In this document: positions 1 through 5,160 of the stretch, in pieces
Position numbering within the stretch: position 1 is the stretch's first letter
How the letters are laid out: each line of letters starts with the position of its first letter
Assembly (NCBI GenBank): GCA_945787305.1
Contig: CALZIH010000223.1
Span: 1 to 5,160, forward strand
Length of the DNA stretch: 5,160 nt
Source: an uncultured Desulfobulbaceae bacterium
Lineage (GTDB): Bacteria > Desulfobacterota > Desulfobulbia > Desulfobulbales > Desulfobulbaceae
Direction: 5' to 3'
Program-made: the position numbers and the translations under genes
Notes under the pieces: model-generated
Told to the model about the DNA's origin: nothing
What the model saw: only the letters and a program-made list of their open reading frames with translations
The model's database searches: none

Positions 1-57
1 AAATGCTTTTCTAGCGGCTTTTTCTCACCAGTTTTCCACATAAGGAATTTATCGTTT

Positions 58-1149
58 ATGCGTTTTTTCTTCCGCTCCAACAGCAGGCTTAAATTAAGTA
101 GCGCTGGTCTTTTCATGCCGTTGCTTTTCATTCTTGCCTGTGCCATCTCAAACAGCACGATAGCACTGGCCGCGGGACCCAAAGCTGCCGACTTAGTCAA
201 AGATGGTCAACCCATTGACCTGCAGCAAAAAAAGTATCAACAACTCTTTACTGAGCTCAAAGAGCAGCATCAATTCACCGACCAACAGTTGCGGTCAATT
301 TTCCAAGGGCAACAGATCTCAAAACGTGTACTGGAGTTGATGGATAAACAATGGGAGGCAAAACCTTACCACAAATATTACCCACTCTTTGTCACTGAAA
401 AAACTATTGCCACCGGCAAAAAAAAAGTGCTGGAGCACAAAAAACTCCTCGATAAAATAGAAGCAAAATTTGGTGTGGATCGAGAAATCGTAATTGCCGT
501 CTGGGCCATTGAAACCAGATATGGTTCGAACCAGGGAAGCTTCAACGTACTGCGAACCCTCAACACCCTGTTCGACGCCTACCCAAGACGATCAACTTTT
601 TTCAGAAAACAACTGGTCCACTTTCTGGTTCTCTGCAAAGAAAACGGTGTTGACCCTGCAACAATTCAAGGATCCTACGCCGGGGCCTTTGGCCAGACTC
701 AATTTATTCCTTCTTCTTTTCGTGCCTATGCGGTCAGTTTTGACGGCGATAGCAAACGTGATGTTTGGAACTCAATCCCCGATGTTCTGGCGTCCATTGC
801 CAACTACCTGAAACAGTTTCACTGGACTCTTCGTGCCCCGATATACGCGGAGCTGGGCCATACGCTCAACGACCAACAACTGATTGCCGCCAAGCTCAAA
901 GGCAGAAAGGGACGAGTGGAGTGGGCTGTTGTTCGTGACGAACAGAAACTAGACCTTGCCCCATCGCCGCAGAACAGACCACTGTCTATCATCGGCCTGG
1001 AACTCCCTCCAGGCGGAAAATATGCTTTTCGTTATGTTGCAGGATATCCAAACTTTCAGGCAATAACCGAATGGAACCACTCCAACCGCTATGCCATGGC
1101 GGTCACCGAACTGGCTGAAGGGATCAAGGGGAAAAAATTCGGCCGATAG
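58..1149 (+). CDS. mltB: MltB-type lytic murein transglycosylase (SLT_2 family), exported
   Basis: Predicted to cleave the MurNAc-GlcNAc bond of peptidoglycan, forming 1,6-anhydroMurNAc ends, in the periplasm. The 363-residue length matches E. coli MltB (about 361). A basic N-terminus and hydrophobic segment (about residues 15-30) form an export signal. Cys28 in 'FILAC' could be an imperfect lipobox, and 'ALAAG' near residue 39 could instead be a type I cleavage site, so membrane anchoring is undecided. The catalytic core is clear: 'VWAIETRYG' at 148-156 places the catalytic Glu at 152, followed by 'GAFGQTQFIPSSF' near 209-221 and 'DGDSKRDVWNSIPDVLASI' near 229-247, the family's hallmark run. 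No separate peptidoglycan-binding domain is visible after the SLT-like domain. The ATG at 58 is preceded by AAGGA at 42-46. The next gene begins 11 bases after the stop, suggesting one operon. Family assignment is secure; the symbol follows homology. Confidence 0.93.
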   Translation: MRFFFRSNSRLKLSSAGLFMPLLFILACAISNSTIALAAGPKAADLVKDGQPIDLQQKKYQQLFTELKEQHQFTDQQLRSIFQGQQISKRVLELMDKQWEAKPYHKYYPLFVTEKTIATGKKKVLEHKKLLDKIEAKFGVDREIVIAVWAIETRYGSNQGSFNVLRTLNTLFDAYPRRSTFFRKQLVHFLVLCKENGVDPATIQGSYAGAFGQTQFIPSSFRAYAVSFDGDSKRDVWNSIPDVLASIANYLKQFHWTLRAPIYAELGHTLNDQQLIAAKLKGRKGRVEWAVVRDEQKLDLAPSPQNRPLSIIGLELPPGGKYAFRYVAGYPNFQAITEWNHSNRYAMAVTELAEGIKGKKFGR

Positions 1150-1160
1150 TTTTCTCGCCC

Positions 1161-2333
1161 ATGTGTAAGGTTACGCTCCTCTGCATTGCACTCTTCTGTT
1201 CTCTTTTCTTGGGATTTGCCGGTTGCACCCAAAAAAATGTCCATCCGCTGGTAGCATCAAAATCTCCTCAATTCACCGATGACTTACAATATCGAGACCT
1301 TGACCGTGCCATTGAACAAAGCCTGATTTACCTTAGAACGCGCCCAAAAAATTCCCAATTTACCATAGACGATCAATCGCTTTCAATTGATCACCTTATC
1401 CGCTCGCTCGAGTTCTTCCGGAACCTCATCGCCGCCCAGCCCTCTGCCGCCCAGTTTAACTCACAGATCAATTCCTATTTTGACATCTTCCAGGCTGCAG
1501 GAACTAGTGGATATAACCCCCAGAGAAACATGCTGGTCACCAGCTATTATCAACCTATCTTTGCTGGAAGTCTTGAGAGAAAGCCACCTTATCTTTATCC
1601 AATATATGGGATTCCAGACACCTTGGCTCTTCGTCGTGATCCAGAGTCGGGACACAAAGAAATTGGTCGATTGGAGGGCAGCCGTTTCAGTCGATATTGG
1701 ACCAGGGGGGAAATAGAAAACCATGGCCATGCAAAGGGTAACGAACTGGTCTACCTGAAAGACCCCTTAGATGCTTTTCTTCTCCACGTGCAGGGATCAG
1801 GCCTGATCAAATTGCCAGGCGGAAAGATCAAAGGAATCCACTATGCGATGAAGAATGGCCGACAATACAAAAGTATTGGAAAACACATGGTGGAGACCGG
1901 CAGGATGCAGCTTGAAGAGGCCGGCATAGATACCATTCGCAACTATTTTGTAACTCACCCGGAAGAACAGCAGAGCATTCTTCATCACAACGATTCCTTT
2001 ATTTTTTTTGAATGGACATCGACGCATGGAGCCATAGGCAACCTGGGACGAGAATTGACCGCACAACGCTCCATTGCTGTCGATCAACACTGTTTTCCAT
2101 CAGGGGCGCTCTCTTTTCTCGTCAGCAGAAAACCTGTTCTCAAAAACGGTCGTATCAATAATTGGGTACCTTTTGGCCGGTTCGTCCTTGTACAGGATAC
2201 CGGTTCAGCCATCCGCGGTCCAGGGAGAGTTGATCTATTCTGGGGAACCGGGGACGAAGCAGGTTTTGCCGCCGGCAGAATGAAAGAAGCAGGAACATTG
2301 TATTTTCTGCTGCTGAAAAAACAATTTCTTTAA
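1161..2333 (+). CDS. mltA: MltA-type membrane-bound lytic murein transglycosylase (lipoprotein)
   Basis: Predicted lytic transglycosylase of the MltA/3D fold, unrelated in structure to the MltB type encoded just upstream but catalysing the same non-hydrolytic cleavage. The 390-residue protein has a short hydrophobic signal ending in 'GFAGC', making Cys22 the likely lipidated residue of an outer-membrane lipoprotein. The MltA domain covers about 125-290: 'LVTSYYQPIFAGS', 'GRLEGSRFSRYWTRGEIE', 'DPLDAFLLHVQGSG', 'GKIKGIHYA' and 'FFEW'. The 3D domain follows at about 300-372 with its three conserved aspartates at D308 ('AVDQHCFPSG'), D346 ('VQDTGSAIRG') and D358 ('RVDLFWGTGDEAG'); the last is the one I would equate with the E. 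coli catalytic Asp. No Shine-Dalgarno site lies directly before the ATG, so translation is probably coupled to mltB, whose stop is 11 bases upstream. All key motifs are present and the frame is intact. Confidence 0.93.
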   Translation: MCKVTLLCIALFCSLFLGFAGCTQKNVHPLVASKSPQFTDDLQYRDLDRAIEQSLIYLRTRPKNSQFTIDDQSLSIDHLIRSLEFFRNLIAAQPSAAQFNSQINSYFDIFQAAGTSGYNPQRNMLVTSYYQPIFAGSLERKPPYLYPIYGIPDTLALRRDPESGHKEIGRLEGSRFSRYWTRGEIENHGHAKGNELVYLKDPLDAFLLHVQGSGLIKLPGGKIKGIHYAMKNGRQYKSIGKHMVETGRMQLEEAGIDTIRNYFVTHPEEQQSILHHNDSFIFFEWTSTHGAIGNLGRELTAQRSIAVDQHCFPSGALSFLVSRKPVLKNGRINNWVPFGRFVLVQDTGSAIRGPGRVDLFWGTGDEAGFAAGRMKEAGTLYFLLLKKQFL

Positions 2334-2340
2334 CCTATCC

Positions 2341-2370
2341 TTGTAAGTTAACTTTCTTTTTTGATATAAT
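2341..2370 (+). promoter_or_regulatory. Sigma-70-like promoter upstream of the methyltransferase relic and SAM hydrolase
   Basis: TTGTAA at 2341-2346 (four of six matches to the -35 consensus) and a perfect TATAAT at 2365-2370 are separated by 18 bases, within a T-rich tract just after the mltA stop. Transcription would begin near 2377, only a few bases before the relic's ATG at 2381, giving a very short leader. With the methyltransferase dead, this is the best visible promoter for the SAM hydrolase gene. No convincing terminator lies between mltA and this site, so read-through from mltA is also possible. Confidence 0.5.
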
Positions 2371-2380
2371 AATAAGCAGA

Positions 2381-3022
2381 ATGAAAAAATCGTGGCCGTC
2401 GGCATCATAGGTCTTCAATGAACGAGCCGAAGAATATGACCGTTGATTTGAAAACAACCTCCTGTTTAATATTGAACAGCCAGCAGTACGAAAATTGGCA
2501 GCAGATCTCTCTTTTCCCCGAGGAGAGCTTGTCGGGGACCCGGTTGTTTTGCCCAACAACTTGGATTTAACAAGACATAGATCCGGCACCGGAGGCCCTG
2601 GAGATCGCTACCGATCAAGGTATAAACGGTGTTGCCGCCATTGGAGAGACGCAGCCTCTACAAACCCGATCAGTCGACCCTCTGTTTGCTTGTTGCCCCC
2701 TTGGCCGTTCTCTGAGAATACGCCAGGGCACTTCGCCAGGATGGTCTCTTACTGTTCGGCTTCATTCCAGATTTATCAAGCTGGGGTATGGCTTTAACCC
2801 TAAAAAGAAGCAGCACCATCCTTTTTACAGACATGCCGATTTCAAGACCATTGACGAGGTGAAATTGCTATCGCTGAAGCAGATTTTTCCTTAAGCAACG
2901 CCAGCTCAACCTTGTTATAGTCACCAATTGCCCAGAGGAATTTGGAAAAACCGCAGCCGAACATAGACGAGCAGGCTGGACGTTGTATTCTAGCCGCCAA
3001 GCACAGGAAAGACATCAGATGA
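2381..3022 (+). pseudogene. Decayed class I SAM-dependent methyltransferase (Methyltransf_11-like)
   Basis: No single frame codes through this stretch, but joining frames gives a methyltransferase of roughly 210 residues, normal for the family. Pieces in order: 2381-2535, 'VFNERAEEYDR*FENN' with stops TAG 2408 and TGA 2444 (the second stands where YDRWFE has Trp); 2536-2577, SAM-binding loop 'GPGCFAQQLGFN', after a shift at a GGGG run (2534-2537); 2577-2678, 'IDPAPEALEIATDQGINGVA', the acidic strand after motif I, ending 'RSVD'; 2677-2805, 'TLCLLVAPLAVL*EYARAL' then 'RQDGLLLFGFIPDLSSWG', with TGA 2713 at an expected Arg; about 2806-2861, 'HPFYRHADFKTIDEV'; 2864-3022, 'AEADFSLSNASSTLL*SPIA' and 'CILAAKHRKDIR' with TAG 2918, ending at TGA 3020-3022. 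That makes four stops and five frame changes, while the neighbours are intact, so decay is much likelier than sequencing error. The ATGA overlap shows former coupling to the SAM hydrolase. Its substrate cannot be told. Confidence 0.82.
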
Positions 3023-3825
3023 AATTTGCCAATATCATTACCCTGACTACCGATTTCGGCCTACAGGATCCTTACGTCGGCCAGATGAAAGGTGCTATTC
3101 TCAAGCGGAACATCACCGCACGAATAGTAGATCTTACCCACGCTGTCCCAAATCATGACATCTTAAACGCCGCCGTGGTAATACGAACAAGCTACAGATA
3201 CTTTCCCGAAGGGACAATCCACCTTGTTGTCGTTGATCCCGGAGTCGGCAGTCAACGCAGTATCCTTGCTGCCACCGGTGAGAATCACCTTTTTATTGCT
3301 CCGGATAACGGCCTATTGACCTTATTGGCTCTGGACAATAAGATTGAATCCGTCCATCGAGTGGAAAACAGCTCGCTCTTTCCTTCCGAGGTCAGCAGTA
3401 CCTTTCACGGACGTGACATCATGGCACCGGTAGCGGCAGCCCTTGTCGGCGGTCTTCCTTTGGAAAAAGTCGGACCCGAGACAACGTTCACCCACTGCGT
3501 TCAACTTGACATACCAAAACCCGTTATCGGCAAAGAGGAGATCACCGGCCAGGTTATGCATATTGATCATTTCGGCAATATCAGGACAACCATAACCACC
3601 AATCATCTAGGCAGATTTCAACCCTCACATTTTGCCGGCATTGAAATCGGCAACCATACCATCTCGGCCCTATCCAGCACCTATGGCGAACAGACCGCTG
3701 GCGAACTCGTTGCCCTGCTCGACTCGTCGGGCTACCTTGAAATCGCCGTTAATAGAGGCAGCGCAGCACAATTCACAGGTTGCCGTCCCGGTGATCCGGT
3801 TGTCGTGCTGCAGAATAACGCCTGA
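3019..3825 (+). CDS. S-adenosyl-L-methionine hydrolase, adenosine-forming (DUF62 / SAM hydroxide adenosyltransferase)
   Basis: Predicted cytoplasmic enzyme that attacks SAM with an activated water or hydroxide, giving adenosine and methionine; it is related to the fluorinase and chlorinase halogenases. The 268 residues span both domains. The N-terminal domain shows 'ITLTTDFGLQDPYVGQMKG' (7-25), 'VDLTHAVPNHDI' (37-48), 'VVVDPGVGSQR' (70-80), 'FIAPDNGLL' (92-100) and 'TFHGRDIMAPVAA' (128-140). D73, R80 and H130 match the Asp-Arg-His triad of the hydrolases in order and spacing. The C-terminal domain shows 'IDHFGNIRTTI' (182-192) and 'SGYLEIAVNRGSAA' (237-250). The ATG at 3019 is chosen because AGGAAAG at 3005-3011 precedes it and the family begins just before the ITLTTDFG motif. 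A TTG at 2983 is in frame, but the extra residues are an out-of-frame reading of the methyltransferase relic. The relic's TGA overlaps this ATG. Hydrolase rather than halogenase is inferred from the triad. Confidence 0.93.
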   Translation: MKFANIITLTTDFGLQDPYVGQMKGAILKRNITARIVDLTHAVPNHDILNAAVVIRTSYRYFPEGTIHLVVVDPGVGSQRSILAATGENHLFIAPDNGLLTLLALDNKIESVHRVENSSLFPSEVSSTFHGRDIMAPVAAALVGGLPLEKVGPETTFTHCVQLDIPKPVIGKEEITGQVMHIDHFGNIRTTITTNHLGRFQPSHFAGIEIGNHTISALSSTYGEQTAGELVALLDSSGYLEIAVNRGSAAQFTGCRPGDPVVVLQNNA

Positions 3826-3858
3826 TATGATCAATCTTCAAAAACCATACCTCTTTTA

Positions 3859-3896
3859 CAGTAGCAGGCTATGTTTCACGGTATGGGCTACCACTG
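3859..3896 (+). repeat. Imperfect inverted repeat between the SAM hydrolase and CsgG-like genes
   Basis: Arms 3859-3873 and 3882-3896 can pair over 15 positions with three mismatches and two G-T pairs, around an 8-base loop. No T-tract follows, so it is not a convincing intrinsic terminator. It might be a leader structure ahead of the CsgG-like gene, a protein-binding dyad or chance. The rest of the 3826-3945 gap shows no clear promoter. Confidence 0.3.
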
Positions 3897-3931
3897 CTCT
3901 GTTGCGATCTACTTGAAAAGGTATGAAAAAC

Positions 3932-3937
3932 AAGGGG
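3932..3937 (+). promoter_or_regulatory. Shine-Dalgarno site fixing the start of the CsgG-like gene
   Basis: AAGGGG lies 8 bases before the ATG at 3946. It selects this ATG over the in-frame ATG at 3871, which has no such site and would put about 25 polar residues ahead of the signal peptide. Confidence 0.65.
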
Positions 3938-3945
3938 AAAAAACC

Positions 3946-4896
3946 ATGAAACAACGTACTCACGCAATCCTGTATCTGGCGCTCGCCATGCTCTTGCCGG
4001 TGAGCTGGGTTGCAGCGGAAAATACTATTCCTGCGCCGCCTAATGGAAACCTGCGCTACTCGATAACTGTCACCAAATTTAAGAACGAAGCCGGTTGGCA
4101 TGGCAGGTGGAATGTTGGCGACGGAATGCAGACCGCGATGACCAACCTTCTCCACGAATCAGGATGGTTCATTGTTCTTGGTGATGGCGAGATGCGCAAA
4201 GCGGCGATGGATGAACAGGATTTCGCAGCATCCGGACGTGCAGCCCAGGGTAAGAAAAAAGCAAAAATTGGTAGAATGACACCGGCCCAACTCCTGGTTC
4301 GCGGATCCATCACCCATGTTCAGGATGACACCGGCAGTGGTGGTGGCGGCCTCAGTTTTAAAGGGTTCAGGATTGGCGGTTCTGCCGGTGAGGCTGCAAT
4401 GAATGTCACTATCTACCTGGTCGATTCGGAAACAGGACAGGTGAAGGCATCGACGGATGTAATTGGCAAATCAGGACGCAAAGGATTTACTGTTGGTTAT
4501 CACGGCAGCGCACTTGGCGGCCTTGGGGGAAATCTCGGTGGTCAGAAAAAAGATAACGTAGGCAAGGCCTTAGAAGACGCCGTCGGCCAAGCCGTTGTTT
4601 TTCTTATCGACCAACTTGATACAATTCCTTGGGAAGGTTCTGTTATCATGGTTAAAGGAAATAATCTTATTATCAATCGTGGCAGTCGTGAAGGAGTTAC
4701 GGTGGGAAGGGAGTTTACGGTCGGATCCGTAGACGAATTGGTTGATCCGGACACAGGCGAGGTTCTTGACTCGGAAATGACTCAGGTGGGGTCGATCAAG
4801 GTCACCAAAACCAAAGAAAAAATTGCTTACTGCACCCCAACATCAGGGAACGGCGCAATGGCCAAAGGGATGTCTGTTTTTCCTGCGAACCGGTAA
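3946..4896 (+). CDS. CsgG-family exported protein with C-terminal extra domain
   Basis: The 316-residue protein has a basic start, a hydrophobic segment at about 6-19 and a type I signal cleavage site near 'WVAAE' (21-25). There is no lipobox: the only cysteine is Cys296, near the C-terminus. Residues about 35-228 resemble the CsgG domain of curli secretion and related periplasmic or outer-membrane proteins: 'YSITVTKFKNEAG', 'VGDGMQTAMTNLLHESGWF', 'AQLLVRGSITHV', 'NVTIYLVDSETGQVKAS' and 'GKALEDAVGQAVVFLIDQL'. Two Gly-rich stretches (130-150 and 184-200) sit where CsgG has its membrane hairpins. Residues about 229-316 ('LIINRGSREGVTVGREFTVG' then 'VGSIKVTKTK') look like the small beta-rich domain of FlgT-C type that often follows such domains. 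No curli subunit or partner gene is in the window, so a curli role is not supported. Pore-forming or scaffold roles remain open. The gene ends 26 bases before a strong hairpin. Confidence 0.8.
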   Translation: MKQRTHAILYLALAMLLPVSWVAAENTIPAPPNGNLRYSITVTKFKNEAGWHGRWNVGDGMQTAMTNLLHESGWFIVLGDGEMRKAAMDEQDFAASGRAAQGKKKAKIGRMTPAQLLVRGSITHVQDDTGSGGGGLSFKGFRIGGSAGEAAMNVTIYLVDSETGQVKASTDVIGKSGRKGFTVGYHGSALGGLGGNLGGQKKDNVGKALEDAVGQAVVFLIDQLDTIPWEGSVIMVKGNNLIINRGSREGVTVGREFTVGSVDELVDPDTGEVLDSEMTQVGSIKVTKTKEKIAYCTPTSGNGAMAKGMSVFPANR

Positions 4897-4922
4897 TAAT
4901 CAACTTGGCGGTACCATCATGA

Positions 4923-4958
4923 AAACAGGGTGTTGGAAAATTTCCCAACACCCTGTTT
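4923..4958. terminator. Intrinsic terminator hairpin between convergent genes, probably bidirectional
   Basis: Arms 4923-4936 (AAACAGGGTGTTGG) and 4945-4958 are perfect reverse complements over 14 bp with an 8-base loop. The stem has A-rich flanks on the left and T-rich flanks on the right. The T-tract is short on the plus strand (TTTC) and TTTTC on the minus strand. It lies 26 bases after the CsgG-like stop and 7 bases from the end of the minus-strand gene, which is where a shared terminator would be expected. Confidence 0.85.
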
Positions 4959-4965
4959 CGATTAC

Positions 4966-5160
4966 TCAGTGGCTGATGATGACCGACTCGGATCGTTCCA
5001 GTACACCCTTTCGAGCCCGCATATACTCTTTTACATTCCGCATCACATTGCCGGCTTCTTCCTGGCTCATGGTGTAGGCTGTGTAACTGCCATTTCCATT
5101 GTGAACCAACAACTGTTTGAGCTTCTGGCCAGGATGATCAGGATGATTGCAGTCACCATT
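4966..5160 (-). CDS. C-terminal part of an unrecognised protein (5' end outside the window)
   Basis: On the minus strand a frame is open from the window edge to a TGA at 4966-4968, giving the last 64 residues. I do not recognise the family. The visible part begins 'NGDCNHPDHPGQKLKQLLVH', where one Cys and three His within 20 residues might bind a metal, continues 'NGNGSYTAYTMSQEEAG', and ends in a charged, probably helical stretch ('NVMRNVKEYMRARKGVLERS'). No membrane segment is seen. Support for its being real: no internal stops, protein-like composition, and a terminator hairpin 7 bases past its stop, convergent with the CsgG-like gene. Internal Met codons lack a ribosome-binding site, so the true start is probably upstream. 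The overlapping plus-strand frame there is just an extension out of the CsgG-like gene and is not believed. Confidence 0.65.
   Translation of the reverse strand, partial: NGDCNHPDHPGQKLKQLLVHNGNGSYTAYTMSQEEAGNVMRNVKEYMRARKGVLERSESVIISH

Noticed and set aside
13..24. TAGCGGCTTTTT, resembling the end of an intrinsic terminator
   Set aside because: The matching left arm is not in the window, so it cannot be supported.
1795..1808. Perfect 14-base palindrome GATCAGGCCTGATC
   Set aside because: It lies inside the conserved 'VQGSGL' region of mltA, is single-copy in the window and is explained by coding sequence.
2335..2589. An 84-codon minus-strand frame over the relic
   Set aside because: No ribosome-binding site or recognisable motif; it is the antisense of the promoter and the relic's N-terminal part.
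2495..2797. A 100-codon plus-strand frame in the mltA-hydrolase gap
   Set aside because: It crosses the relic in the wrong frame for most of its length; the methyltransferase motifs appear only when frames are changed, and its own product is Arg/Ser/Pro-rich without family resemblance.
2418..2894. A plus-strand frame interrupted by a single TAA at 2568, considered as stop-codon readthrough
   Set aside because: Only parts of it (about 2577-2678 and 2806-2861) match the methyltransferase; the remaining matching parts lie in the other two frames, so decay explains it better than recoding.
3871..3945. Longer N-terminus for the CsgG-like protein from ATG 3871
   Set aside because: It lacks a ribosome-binding site, overlaps the inverted repeat and would bury the signal peptide.

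Overview
The window reads as a chromosomal stretch of a Gram-negative bacterium. It holds four intact genes on the plus strand, one decayed gene between them, and the 3' end of a gene on the minus strand. Two outer-membrane-type lytic transglycosylases, a CsgG-like secreted protein and moderate base composition fit a diderm. The mix resembles marine sulfate-reducing Desulfobulbales (Desulfotalea/Desulfocapsa-like), but that placement is an impression from gene content and protein style, not something the sequence proves.

Layout: (1) 58-1149 encodes an MltB-type lytic murein transglycosylase, followed after 11 bases by (2) 1161-2333, an MltA-type lytic transglycosylase lipoprotein. These two probably form one cell-wall remodelling transcription unit. 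(3) 2334-3018 looks intergenic because no long ORF fills it, but it is not empty. It starts with a good sigma-70-like promoter (TTGTAA-18-TATAAT) and then carries a class I SAM-dependent methyltransferase broken by four in-frame stops and five frame changes. Reading across the frames recovers the N-terminal helix, the SAM-binding loop, the acidic post-I strand, the late 'ALREYARALRQDG'-like region and the C-terminus. (4) The relic's own stop codon overlaps, as ATGA, the start of an intact S-adenosyl-L-methionine hydrolase (DUF62 family, adenosine-forming) at 3019-3825. (5) After a 120-base gap with an imperfect inverted repeat and a strong Shine-Dalgarno site, 3946-4896 encodes an exported CsgG-family protein with an extra C-terminal domain and no lipobox. 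(6) A 14-bp perfect hairpin at 4923-4958 separates it from a convergent minus-strand gene whose last 64 codons lie at 4966-5160.

How they fit together: the first two genes act on peptidoglycan in the periplasm. The relic and the SAM hydrolase formerly made a translationally coupled pair in which both proteins used SAM; only the hydrolase survives, and it now seems to depend on the promoter and leader left by the dead gene. The CsgG-like gene is probably a separate unit ending at the hairpin. I see no rRNA, tRNA, CRISPR array, insertion sequence or phage element. The most unusual item is the methyltransferase relic, which is ordinary gene decay rather than a new system.
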